The notes beneath the pieces were generated by a model. The model was not told the DNA's origin. It saw only the letters and a list, made by a program, of their open reading frames with translations, and searched no databases. A stretch of 40,206 nt of DNA, taken from assembly GCA_937995665.1 (NCBI GenBank), contig CALKIX010000065.1, forward strand, positions 1 through 40,206, written 5' to 3'. Positions 16,216 through 24,760 of this stretch are shown in pieces (position 1 is the stretch's first letter; the number at the start of each line of letters is the position of its first letter). A program made the translations under genes and the position numbers. The stretch is from an uncultured Hellea sp. (GTDB lineage: Bacteria > Pseudomonadota > Alphaproteobacteria > Caulobacterales > Maricaulaceae).

Positions 16216-17130
16216 ATGGCCGTGGGATATATTTTATCACCACCCAAATTGGGGACAATGGTTAAAACAATCAGCATAGCCATGCTGTCTGCAAGCGCTA
16301 TTGTGCCGTCAACTGTTTCGGCGAGCATTATCGATAAACCCTACTTCAAAGCGAGCTCTATTGTGATCGTTTTTGGGGCTGATGATTTTGAAGAAAATGG
16401 CGGTGTTGCCCCTGTGGTCTATGATTTTTACCTGCTTGATGATGCGACGCCCGATACCGAAGCGCTTGACCTTATTGGCGTGGATGGGCGCACAATTAAC
16501 TACATTACGCAGCAGTATAATCCAATCCAAAGCGGCACGGCCTCAGGGTGGGAATTTCAAGTTAATGACCCGGTATCAGGCGGCGTTTTTAATAGCACCG
16601 CGCCGCACCAAACACTTGATGCTGATGATTCATATACCGCCTTTGGTTTGGATAATGATACGGATATAGATCTATTGGGTGGTGGACAGCGGGCGTCCCG
16701 CTTTTTTGTTGCTTCCAACACAGCTTTTGATATTTACGCTCATGCAACGAACCTCGTTGCATCAGGTGACTTCTCTACGCTGGACTATACCAATATCCGC
16801 TACCGCCTGCGCTATCAGGTTAACGGCGGCGGGGGCGTAAACCGCTGGGGGAATAGTGCGCAGGATCCTGCTATAGGCGGATTAGGCGTCATTCTTGGTC
16901 AACAGCCTGGGCCATTGTTTACGCTTGATGACATTTCTGCGGGCCCGACAAAGGTCTTTGATGGCGGTCAGCGGACTGCGGCCTCAGACGGATCTATTAT
17001 GTCTCATGCCGTAAGTTTCCAGTCTCGCTATAATCTGCGCGGTGCGGCTTTTGGCAGCAATGGCTATGACTTCTCATTGGGGACTGGTTCTATCAGCGCA
17101 GATATCGTTTACACAATTTATACGCCTTAG
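16216..17130 (+). CDS. Secreted protein of unknown function
   Basis: A 304-residue exported protein with no recognised family. ATG 16216 is preceded by AGGGAAG at good spacing; ATG 16258 (MVKTISIAML...) would give a more usual short signal peptide, cleaved after STVSA. The mature part is Asp/Gly/Asn-rich and apparently beta-structured, has no cysteine, and ends SISADIVYTIYTP. It stands alone, downstream of the pnt terminator and convergent with ppc 15 bp away. Extracellular or periplasmic location is inferred from the signal peptide only. Confidence 0.65.
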   Translation: MAVGYILSPPKLGTMVKTISIAMLSASAIVPSTVSASIIDKPYFKASSIVIVFGADDFEENGGVAPVVYDFYLLDDATPDTEALDLIGVDGRTINYITQQYNPIQSGTASGWEFQVNDPVSGGVFNSTAPHQTLDADDSYTAFGLDNDTDIDLLGGGQRASRFFVASNTAFDIYAHATNLVASGDFSTLDYTNIRYRLRYQVNGGGGVNRWGNSAQDPAIGGLGVILGQQPGPLFTLDDISAGPTKVFDGGQRTAASDGSIMSHAVSFQSRYNLRGAAFGSNGYDFSLGTGSISADIVYTIYTP

Positions 17131-17132
17131 CC

Positions 17133-17146
17133 GCGCGTTAACGCGC
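17133..17146. repeat. Perfect 14-bp palindrome between convergent genes
   Basis: GCGCGTTAACGCGC lies exactly in the 15-bp gap between two convergent stops. It has no loop-friendly spacer or T-tract, so an intrinsic terminator is not clearly supported. Confidence 0.35.
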
Positions 17147-19986
17147 TAGCCAAACGCATCGTAATGATGGGTAATCGCAACTGTGATTTGGCGGGTTAAG
17201 TCACGTGCACGTTCTAGAGGCTTAATCACCGTATCAGAGATATGGGCGTAACCGCCAACAGGCACAGGGGGCATGCTACCCTTTTCTTGCAATTTCTCTG
17301 TCCATTCCAGAGCAGCGCGGCTGGCCGGATAGCGCTGTTGCAAGTCTGAGATAATACTGTCGATCTGGAAGGTCTGTAGCTTCTGCAGGACGTTCATTTG
17401 CGATGTGCCTTCCTCACCATAAGCCGGCAGCTCGGTCACGATAATCATCATCTTCATGATAACAGCCAAGCGTAGAGCATGGAGAATTTGCAGGGTCTCA
17501 ATATTGTCGAACTTTATGCCTTCATTACCCGACTCAAAGAAGCGTACAGAATCATAGACATCCATACGGATCATATTCGCTAGGTCCATGATGGTAGAGC
17601 GCCAAGGCGAATTCGTCAGAGTTCCAGCAACGGTCAGGCTTTTATCGGCTAAGCGCGGCTCATTACCTGAAAGCGCGCGGGAAATCCAAAATCCCGGATC
17701 AAAGAGGCGGCCATAGGCGGTCAGGATAGACAGGTTAGAGCGCTGCATAGAGCGCACAACGAGCGTAAAGATAGACTTCGCCCGCGCTGAGTTTTTAAAG
17801 TGGACCTCAAATTTTTCAGGGTCAATCGCGGCCGCGCGGCCTACACCGTAAAAGATATTCGCGGGCACGCCAAATTGCTGCAAAATCGCATTATGCGGAA
17901 TGGCGCGTAATTGGCGGGGATTGAACATCTCAGCCCCCGCCGCGTTCTTAGCGCGCTTGGCAGCGCGTGAGCCCGTTGGGATAAGCAGGTTTTGTCCAAA
18001 GCCGCCGAGCAAGCTGACATAGTTTTGGTCGTTATAAAGGCTATCTTGCTCGGACGCGATGGTACGAAAAACATCCCATGAAAAATCATTATCCGTATAG
18101 AATACGTCATTTTCGGCTTCAGACTTGTCAGCGTATCGCGCTTCGATAAGCGAGCCGACTGTTGCGCGTGCAAGTTCTGGCGTTTGGAACCACATGAACC
18201 CGTCTCCGCCTTGGAAACTTGTTTCGTGGCAAAGCGGCAGGTCTTGCTTCTCAAAGCGGTTGACCGCCCAGGGGCTCATGACGTAATTTACGCGCTCTTG
18301 AACCGTACCGGGATGACCTCCGCGGCCAAGGCCTTCCCCATGTGTATTAAAGACCAGCGAAACCGTGTCCTGCATATCATATTTGGCCATTTCCGCGGCA
18401 AAGTGAGATTGGAGGCGCTCAATCGCTAGAGTGGCAGGGATTTGACCCATAAAGCGGCCCGCATCGGAAAAACCGGTTTGAATCGCGAAGACACCGCGTG
18501 CTTTCACATAGTCACGATAAACCTCATTGCCGAGCATTTTGCCAATGATACGTCCGCCATTATTCAGCGCTGCGGCCGTTTCAAATAGGGGCGAAATATC
18601 CAAGACTTTTTCAAGGCCATAACGGCGCGCAAGATAGAGCATGGCCAGAGGCGTTAAGCTGTCCTCGCATTCAGCAATAAGCAGGCGGATAGGTGTCTTG
18701 TCATCAATATATTTATGGATGTGCGCGGTTAAAATCATTTTCTCATGCGCGGTTGATTTTTCCAGCGCGAGAGAGGCAAAGTTAACGGGTTTTGGCTTCA
18801 CATTCTTCGTCAGCTTAGAGGCGCGTTCAAGCAATGTGCGGTTATCGGCGGACTTATCCTTGATGCCAAAGACAGCCTTGACGCCAGAGACGACATGGCG
18901 GTTATTGAGGCGGAAGTGAATCCGTGCCGTGCCTAGGCCAAAGCCGGTCATAAGAGCGCGCAGGCAGATAAGCTCTTTTTTAAGCGCATCGGTTTGCGCG
19001 CCGCTAATGGCCTTACCTAGCAAAGGCATGGCGGGGTCAAGATTTAAGAAACGGCGGGTTGAGGTGCGCGTGAGGTTGTTGGCAGCAGCCACCAGATTTT
19101 CAGGCTCAGTAATATCTTCTTCAAATAAGGTCAGATCGCGCTCAGCGCTTTCATGGGCATTTGCGAGCTTTTCTGTCAGCTTCTTCAGCGCAGATTGGCC
19201 TTTTGAATCCAGCTTGGCGCCGCTTTGCAATTTGGCGGCGGCGCGGTGATACCGGCTGAGCTGGTCGCGCTTTTCTTGCAAGCGCAGGCGGAGTGCATCG
19301 CCCCATGTAATATCGGTACGTCCGTCAATGTCGTAACCGACCCAGCTATAAGCATCAACGAGATGGGGGGTGACTTTCGTCCATTTTTCAGGGAAGTTCT
19401 TTTTGGCGACGTCCAGAATTTTAGCATTGATATCCGTAATAGCGCTTTGGATACGCGTGAGGGCATCCTGCGCATCTGCGTGCTCTTCCTGCAGCGTCGG
19501 GGCGCGCTTGGGCAGGTAGGGATAGCTTTTAAGCTGCTTGACCTGCTTAGCATAACCGCCTTCCTCATTGGTGGCGATTTCGCCTAGACATTGGCGAATA
19601 TCCCGCGAGAGCGAGAAAGTAGGGTGCGCGGTGAGTACAATCCCAAGGCCGGGATGCTCGGCCCATGATTTAAAGGCTTTAAAGCCCTTTTTGGCCTCTC
19701 GGCTCGCAATATCCGTAATTACTTTATTCATCGCTCGCAAAGAACGCAAATTTGCACGCTCGCGCAAACGGCGCGCACGCGCTATCGCAGCCTTATCAGA
19801 GATAGACTTAATTAGTGCTTCAATATCTCGAAACGCGAAGTCACGCTCTTCCACAGATTTTGAAATATCATAGGCCAAAAGCTTCACAGGATTAGATTGC
19901 GGGTCTGAAGCAATCTTATCCTGATGGGCACGTAATTGGTCTTGAAGGCTTTTATGTAGCTCTTTGGCCGTTGGAAGGCGGGCGAT
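17146..19986 (-). CDS. ppc: Phosphoenolpyruvate carboxylase homologue, divergent subfamily
   Basis: PEP carboxylase makes oxaloacetate from PEP and bicarbonate. The first canonical start is GTG 19887 (913 residues), but the same frame stays open upstream to 20007 and encodes RLPTAKELHKSLQDQLRA, which reads like the usual N-terminus. AGGAG overlapping the gap stop is eight bases before ATC 19986, so initiation there (946 residues) is proposed. Numbered from GTG 19887, TAHPT is at 86-90 and the C-terminal half has IPTGSRAAKR and LRAIPHNAILQQ. The GYSDSxKD signature is replaced by GFSDAGRF (472-479), FHGRGGxxGRGG by FNTHGEGLGRGG (513-524), and the usual NTG end by DAFG. Activity is therefore uncertain. 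It lies directly downstream of gap on the same strand. Confidence 0.85.
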   Translation of the reverse strand: MARLPTAKELHKSLQDQLRAHQDKIASDPQSNPVKLLAYDISKSVEERDFAFRDIEALIKSISDKAAIARARRLRERANLRSLRAMNKVITDIASREAKKGFKAFKSWAEHPGLGIVLTAHPTFSLSRDIRQCLGEIATNEEGGYAKQVKQLKSYPYLPKRAPTLQEEHADAQDALTRIQSAITDINAKILDVAKKNFPEKWTKVTPHLVDAYSWVGYDIDGRTDITWGDALRLRLQEKRDQLSRYHRAAAKLQSGAKLDSKGQSALKKLTEKLANAHESAERDLTLFEEDITEPENLVAAANNLTRTSTRRFLNLDPAMPLLGKAISGAQTDALKKELICLRALMTGFGLGTARIHFRLNNRHVVSGVKAVFGIKDKSADNRTLLERASKLTKNVKPKPVNFASLALEKSTAHEKMILTAHIHKYIDDKTPIRLLIAECEDSLTPLAMLYLARRYGLEKVLDISPLFETAAALNNGGRIIGKMLGNEVYRDYVKARGVFAIQTGFSDAGRFMGQIPATLAIERLQSHFAAEMAKYDMQDTVSLVFNTHGEGLGRGGHPGTVQERVNYVMSPWAVNRFEKQDLPLCHETSFQGGDGFMWFQTPELARATVGSLIEARYADKSEAENDVFYTDNDFSWDVFRTIASEQDSLYNDQNYVSLLGGFGQNLLIPTGSRAAKRAKNAAGAEMFNPRQLRAIPHNAILQQFGVPANIFYGVGRAAAIDPEKFEVHFKNSARAKSIFTLVVRSMQRSNLSILTAYGRLFDPGFWISRALSGNEPRLADKSLTVAGTLTNSPWRSTIMDLANMIRMDVYDSVRFFESGNEGIKFDNIETLQILHALRLAVIMKMMIIVTELPAYGEEGTSQMNVLQKLQTFQIDSIISDLQQRYPASRAALEWTEKLQEKGSMPPVPVGGYAHISDTVIKPLERARDLTRQITVAITHHYDAFG

Positions 19987-19997
19987 AGGACTGTCTC

Positions 19998-21008
19998 CTA
20001 GATAAATTTAGCCATGGCCCGAGCTGTGTCGAGCATACGGTTTGAGAAACCCCACTCATTGTCATACCAGCTCAGCACGCGGACAAGCGAGCCGTCAACG
20101 ATGACAGTTTCGCCGGTCACGAGGCTTGATGAATGTGGGTCGTGATTAAAATCAATAGAAACAACCTTATCGTCAATAACTTGCAACACGCCTTTAAGCG
20201 GGCCATTAGCAGCTGCATGGAAGGCGGCGTTGATTTCGTCAACAGTGGCTGATTTTGCCGTATTAACAGTGAGGTCGACAACTGAGACATTTGGCGTTGG
20301 AACGCGAATGGCTTTGCCGTCTAATTTGCCCTTAAGCTCAGGCAGCACAAGGCCGATGGCTTTGGCCGCGCCTGTGCTTGTCGGTATCATTGATAAGGCC
20401 GCCGCGCGGCCGCGATTATAATCTTTTCTATGGATAGTATCCAGCGTTGGCTGATCGCCTGTATAGGCGTGGACAGTTGTCATAAAGCCGTTTTCAATAC
20501 CGAGCATATCGTTCAAAACTTTGGCAACAGGGGCAAGGGCATTGGTAGTGCAAGAGCCGTTAGAAATAACAATATCATCTTTTGTGAGTGTGCTATCATT
20601 CACGCCATAAACGATCGTATTATCAGCATTGGCCCCTGGCGCAGAAATCAAAACGCGTTTCGCGCCAGCATCCAAATGCTTAGCCGCGGTGTCGCGTGCT
20701 GTGAAGATACCCGTACATTCCATAACGATATCAACATCATTATCCGCCCAGTTTTGATCCTCAAGATTACGCACAGCGGTCACTTGTATCGGGCCTTGGC
20801 CGATATCGAGTGTCGTATCTGTTGCCGTAACTTTTTGCCCAAAGCGGCCATGAACTGAGTCATATTTTAAAAGATGCGCTAGATTATCAGTTGAAGACAA
20901 ATCATTGATGGCAACCACTTGCAAATCATCACGTCCACTTTCAGAGATAGCGCGCAATACATTGCGTCCGATACGGCCAAATCCATTAATAGCTATTTTA
21001 GTAGTCAC
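19998..21008 (-). CDS. gap: Glyceraldehyde-3-phosphate dehydrogenase, type I
   Basis: A 336-residue GAPDH that converts glyceraldehyde-3-phosphate to 1,3-bisphosphoglycerate. The Rossmann start INGFGRIGRNVLRA, the active-site block SNGSCTTNALAPVAKVL (catalytic cysteine), ATGD-type loop AYTGDQPTLD and the C-terminal SWYDNEWGFSNRM are all present. The start is GTG 21008 with AAGGAA upstream; it gives the normal N-terminus MTTKIAINGFG. The sequence of its TAG stop is part of the AGGAG that appears to serve the downstream ppc, suggesting coupling. Confidence 0.96.
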   Translation of the reverse strand: MTTKIAINGFGRIGRNVLRAISESGRDDLQVVAINDLSSTDNLAHLLKYDSVHGRFGQKVTATDTTLDIGQGPIQVTAVRNLEDQNWADNDVDIVMECTGIFTARDTAAKHLDAGAKRVLISAPGANADNTIVYGVNDSTLTKDDIVISNGSCTTNALAPVAKVLNDMLGIENGFMTTVHAYTGDQPTLDTIHRKDYNRGRAAALSMIPTSTGAAKAIGLVLPELKGKLDGKAIRVPTPNVSVVDLTVNTAKSATVDEINAAFHAAANGPLKGVLQVIDDKVVSIDFNHDPHSSSLVTGETVIVDGSLVRVLSWYDNEWGFSNRMLDTARAMAKFI

Positions 21009-21158
21009 AAAACATTCCTTTACTTTGACAACGCTGTCACGGGTGCTTCAATATGGGTAATTTACATATAAAGCAATTCTTAATTTTCGCGAGTCTTTAG
21101 CGCTCAAAAAATTACTTTTGAGAAAAATAATCAGCTTTTAACTCGATTGTCTTTATAA

Positions 21159-21175
21159 TATTAGTCTCACTAATA
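21159..21175. promoter_or_regulatory. Inverted repeat in the gap / flavoprotein divergent region
   Basis: TATTAGT (21159-21165) and ACTAATA (21169-21175) are perfect inverted copies around CTC. The element is 36 bp before the flavoprotein start and 151 bp before gap. It is a plausible operator; the protein that binds it is unknown. Confidence 0.35.
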
Positions 21176-21210
21176 CTGGCCTTTGCCGCAAAAGGTCTTA
21201 GAATAGATTT

Positions 21211-22194
21211 ATGAAGCACAAAATAGCAATAATTGGGGCGGGTATGGCGGGATTAACGGCCGCTAATCAGCTAAAACACCAGAGTAAGGTCACCCTTTTT
21301 GATAAATCACGCGGCATGGGCGGACGTATGTCAACGCGATACGCAGAGCCTTATGAGTTTGATCATGGCGCTCAATATTTTACATGTAAAACAAACAAGT
21401 TTCGCGGTGCCGTTTTAGAGGCTATTTCAGCGGGTCACGCCGCGCCATGGATGGGCCGTGCCCGCTATTTGAAAGAGGATGGCCTGGTCCAAGATACGGG
21501 AGCAGATCGTTTTGTCTCCATCCCGCGCATGAATAGCTGGGCGAAAGCTATGGGCGAAAACCTTGATATAAGGTTGGACGCAAAAATTGTGAAAATAGGA
21601 AGGGACGACGCGCATTGGGTACTAAGCTTCGAAGGCGGCGCACGCGAGGGCGGATTCACCCATGTCATTTTAGCCGTCCCAGCCCCGCAAGCCATTGCGC
21701 TTTTGCCGGCCAATGCGCGCGAGTTTTCAAGAGCCCATGCCGCCAAGATGCGCGCCTGTTTTGCTTTGATGGTTGGGCTGGAAAGCTTGCCCGATTTGGG
21801 CTGGGAAACGCTGCGTAGTCATTACCCACAAGCCGCATGGATAGCCGTCAATAGCGCCAAGCCAGGCCGGCCTGATGGGAGCGCGCCGTGCCTCGTCATC
21901 CATAGCGGTCCTGACTGGTCCGATGCATATGCTGAAGCAAGCCGCGATTGGGTGCAGGCGCAGATGGAGGCGGCAAGCTCGAAATTATGCGGGATAGATA
22001 TTTCTGCCGCGCCGCACCGCGTGCTCCACCGTTGGCTTTACGCCTCTGGGGGGCTTGAAAGTGAAAGCGCAGCTGCGCCTTACGATCCCATGATGAAAAT
22101 AGGGCTGTGCGGGGATTGGCTAAAGGGCGGGCGCGTTGAAGGCGCCTATCTGTCTGGGGTTGAGACCGCCGAGGCGGTACTCAAAAATTTATAG
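21211..22194 (+). CDS. Renalase-like FAD-dependent oxidoreductase
   Basis: A 327-residue flavoprotein. The dinucleotide-binding N-terminus AIIGAGMAGLTAANQL is followed by KSRGMGGRMSTRY and FDHGAQYFTC, the pattern of bacterial renalase-family proteins. The C-terminus has the second FAD contact LCGDWLKGGRVEGAYLSGVETAEAVL. Renalases oxidise unproductive isomers of NAD(P)H; whether this member does so cannot be decided here. There is no signal peptide. It is divergent from gap and convergent with the TonB receptor 11 bp away. Confidence 0.85.
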   Translation: MKHKIAIIGAGMAGLTAANQLKHQSKVTLFDKSRGMGGRMSTRYAEPYEFDHGAQYFTCKTNKFRGAVLEAISAGHAAPWMGRARYLKEDGLVQDTGADRFVSIPRMNSWAKAMGENLDIRLDAKIVKIGRDDAHWVLSFEGGAREGGFTHVILAVPAPQAIALLPANAREFSRAHAAKMRACFALMVGLESLPDLGWETLRSHYPQAAWIAVNSAKPGRPDGSAPCLVIHSGPDWSDAYAEASRDWVQAQMEAASSKLCGIDISAAPHRVLHRWLYASGGLESESAAAPYDPMMKIGLCGDWLKGGRVEGAYLSGVETAEAVLKNL

Positions 22195-22205
22195 ATTTAT
22201 TGTCT

Positions 22206-24299
22206 CTAGAAACGTGTTGAGACGGAGACGCGTAAATTACGGCCGGGAAGCGGGACTTCATCCTTTAAGAATGACGTATGCTGACGCACATCAACATCAA
22301 AGACATTAAGTGCTGAAACACGCACAGAGATGTCCCGCTCAGCAAAATCTGGACGCCATGTAGCAAAGAGATTGACCTGCGTAGACGAGTCTGTCGGGAG
22401 CTCAAATGACGCGACTTTATTTTGCTCGGCAAGATAGTCGAGTTCTGCACGGAAGTTAAAGGCGTCGCTATCGGCTTCAAGGCCCGCAAGAATGCTCAGA
22501 GGCGGAATGCGGGGCATATCACCTGAGGTGCCTTTAGAGCGGACATATTCAGCCAGCGCATCGGCTGAAATATCAAAGCCTTTAAAGCGTGTAAGCTGAG
22601 CGCCGCCCTGAACTTCAAATCCTTTAAAGCTGGCATCTTCGCCAACAAATTGAAAAACAGGAAGCCCGTCTTCCTCATCGCCAGTTTCTTGCCCGAAAAT
22701 ATAGCCGTCATAGTCGGTATAGAAGGCATTAATCGTCAAAAAATGTTGTTCATCGCGATAGCGCAGCGCAAGCTCTGCGCCTGTGGCCGTTTCTTCATTC
22801 AGGTCAATATCGCCAAGTTCAAATTGCCCTGTGGCGAGATGAGGCCCATCTGAAAATAGCTCCTCAGATGTTGGCGCGCGCTCAGTCCTATAGACCGTAC
22901 CGCCTAATCTGAAACTCTCTGTCAGGTGAATATCCCCGCCTGCAGAAATGCTAAACAGGTTAAAGCTTCGGCCTATATTCGTCTCTGGGCTATCGATGTG
23001 TGAATCTTCAAAACGGGCTGCCCCCTCAAGATGGATATCGCCCATATCAAACTCTTGGAACGTATATGCACCGATCTGTTCGGTCTCAGTGGCCGGTACA
23101 AAGGCTTCTTCGCCAATCGCTGAAAAATCACGATTGCGAATTTGAAGACCCCAAGCCCCGTTCCAGTTATCACGCTCAACTTGAATGGCTTCTAGGCGGG
23201 CCTCATAACCTTTATTGGCAAAGATAGTTCCAACTTCGCCAGGCCCTTCAAACTCAGTATGCTCATAATCTGCAAAACCGCCAAAAAATTGAATGCGGGA
23301 GAATAGCTGTCCATCCAAATCAAGCGCGCCGTTTACATCAACGCGGATTTGATCAAGATCGATTGTGACGGCTTCTTCTTCATCATGTTCTTCGCCTTCT
23401 TCTTCTTCTTCTTCGCCTTCCTCATGACCGCCTTCTTCTTCATGACCGCCGGGAACGCCATAATTGGAGTCAAATTTGTGGACGGCAAAGCCAAGGTAGC
23501 CGCGCTCACCAACATAAGATAATCCGCCTGTAAATGAGGTTGTTTCCGTGGCGGAGTTTTCAAGCGTGCCGAAGACTTCTTCTTCCTCTTCATGTGCCTC
23601 GCCATCTTCCTCTTCTGCCTCTTCGGCTTCTTCAAGGGCGCGCAGAGCAGCACTCTCGGCAAAGCCCGGAATGTCGTAATCTTGGGTTTCTTTAAAGCTA
23701 CCATCAATATGGGCCACGAAATTGCCAAGGCCGAAATCAAAAGCGCCAGAGGCTTCAACGCCCTCATCAACGCTGCTTGCGCCAATTCGCGCCGCACCGT
23801 CAAAACCATCCTCTAGCTGTTCTGACGGGATACGACCGTCGATGACATTGACAATGCCGCCAGAGCCAGAGGAGCCATAACGCAGGAGCGAGGCGCCGCG
23901 CAACACTTCAATACGCTCGGCTTGGGCTGTTTCCGCGGCAACCGCATGATCAGGGGAGGCAGAGCTGGCATCAATAGAGCCAATGCCATTGGTGAGTACG
24001 CGCACGCGATCCCCGCCTTGGCCGCGAATAATCGGCCGTGACGCGCCTGCGCCAAAGAATGTCGAAGACACGCCTGGCTCGGCTTTAAGGGTCTCGCCAA
24101 TCGTGCTGGCAAGGCGTTGTTGTAACTCATCGCCGGTCAGCACTGAGACGCCGGTAATGGCCTCGTCAATGCTGCGGATAAGCGGTGAACCCGTGACGAT
24201 AATTTCGTCATCTTGGTAATTGGATTGAGCAACAGCTGGGGCTGCTAATAGCGTGCTCAATGATGCGCCCATTAGGGCGCGGTGTATAAATGTCGACAT
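22206..24299 (-). CDS. TonB-dependent receptor with Glu/His-rich segments, ZnuD-like
   Basis: A 697-residue outer-membrane receptor. It has a signal peptide ending PAVAQ (about residue 25), a TonB-box-like DEIIVTG, a plug domain with RPIIRGQGGDRVRVL and IEVLRGASLLRYGSSGSGGIVNV, and a barrel ending RNLRVSVSTRF. Two metal-binding-like stretches rich in Glu and His occur at 221-241 and 285-309. Such loops are typical of zinc-piracy receptors of the ZnuD type, although they could bind other divalent metals. AAGG is well placed before ATG 24299. It lies 82 bp downstream of a small HxCxxC protein whose promoter carries a Zur-like palindrome, which supports zinc as substrate. It is shorter than ferric-siderophore receptors with N-terminal signalling domains. 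Confidence 0.88.
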   Translation of the reverse strand: MSTFIHRALMGASLSTLLAAPAVAQSNYQDDEIIVTGSPLIRSIDEAITGVSVLTGDELQQRLASTIGETLKAEPGVSSTFFGAGASRPIIRGQGGDRVRVLTNGIGSIDASSASPDHAVAAETAQAERIEVLRGASLLRYGSSGSGGIVNVIDGRIPSEQLEDGFDGAARIGASSVDEGVEASGAFDFGLGNFVAHIDGSFKETQDYDIPGFAESAALRALEEAEEAEEEDGEAHEEEEEVFGTLENSATETTSFTGGLSYVGERGYLGFAVHKFDSNYGVPGGHEEEGGHEEGEEEEEEGEEHDEEEAVTIDLDQIRVDVNGALDLDGQLFSRIQFFGGFADYEHTEFEGPGEVGTIFANKGYEARLEAIQVERDNWNGAWGLQIRNRDFSAIGEEAFVPATETEQIGAYTFQEFDMGDIHLEGAARFEDSHIDSPETNIGRSFNLFSISAGGDIHLTESFRLGGTVYRTERAPTSEELFSDGPHLATGQFELGDIDLNEETATGAELALRYRDEQHFLTINAFYTDYDGYIFGQETGDEEDGLPVFQFVGEDASFKGFEVQGGAQLTRFKGFDISADALAEYVRSKGTSGDMPRIPPLSILAGLEADSDAFNFRAELDYLAEQNKVASFELPTDSSTQVNLFATWRPDFAERDISVRVSALNVFDVDVRQHTSFLKDEVPLPGRNLRVSVSTRF

Positions 24300-24381
24300 G
24301 GTCGGGCCTTATAAAGTGATAAGTGAATTTGTTCTCACGAGAGGAGTGAAGGGGTTTGTTTCTGTTAAAGAGGGGCGCGCT

Positions 24382-24678
24382 TTAAACGGGAGGTGCACGC
24401 GGGGGCGGCACGTAAGCCGGGGCTTGCTTAGCAGCCTCACTCTGCGCAGTTGCGCCATAGCGCGCGGGCGCGCATATATAGAGAGCAGGCTTTACAGATG
24501 GCGAAGGCAGGCGTGTAATCTGCTCATCGCTGGAGACGATAAGCTCGCAAACTACACATTCATGCTCATGCGGCTCTTCCATATGTTCAACAGCATGGGC
24601 AGCCGAAAAGCTTTGCAAGCCTATAAATAAGAGCAGGCAAAAGGCAATAATGCTATGATATAACAGTTTTATTCTCAC
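24382..24678 (-). CDS. Small exported HxCxxC protein upstream of the metal receptor
   Basis: A 98-residue protein. The N-terminal hydrophobic segment (LLYHSIIAFCLLLFIGLQSF) ends in SAAHA, a signal peptide. It is followed by the metal-ligand-rich stretch EHMEEPHEHECVVCEL and a Pro/Ala-rich tail. Similar small Cys/His proteins (DUF2946-like) occur next to metal TonB receptors. The start is GTG 24678 with no ribosome binding site; the predicted transcription start falls within a few bases of it, so the message is probably leaderless. It shares a likely operon with the receptor and may buffer or hand over metal in the periplasm, which is inference. Confidence 0.7.
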   Translation of the reverse strand: MRIKLLYHSIIAFCLLLFIGLQSFSAAHAVEHMEEPHEHECVVCELIVSSDEQITRLPSPSVKPALYICAPARYGATAQSEAAKQAPAYVPPPRAPPV

Positions 24679-24683
24679 AAAAC

Positions 24684-24698
24684 GTGATATAGTAACAC
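24684..24698 (-). promoter_or_regulatory. Zur-like imperfect palindrome overlapping the -10 region
   Basis: On the minus strand the site is GTGTTACTATATCAC, with the symmetry GTGnTAnnnTAnCAC. It covers the predicted -10 hexamer. The AT-rich centre and flanking G/C resemble alphaproteobacterial Zur sites, and repression from this position would be direct. Assignment to Zur rests on the receptor type downstream. Confidence 0.45.
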
Positions 24699-24715
24699 CA
24701 TTATGCCTTGGTCAA
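24687..24715 (-). promoter_or_regulatory. Promoter of the HxCxxC protein / TonB receptor unit
   Basis: The -35 TTGACC (24715-24710) and -10 CTATAT (24692-24687) are separated by exactly 17 bp on the minus strand. The expected transcription start is close to GTG 24678, in line with leaderless translation. Confidence 0.6.
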
Positions 24716-24760
24716 GCAAATAAAGATTCTATTTTTTTTTAAACAATGGTGGGATGTTTT

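Noticed and set aside
24253-24630. Plus-strand frame of 125 codons opposite the HxCxxC protein
   Set aside because: It spans two minus-strand genes and the spacer between them and has no recognisable features.
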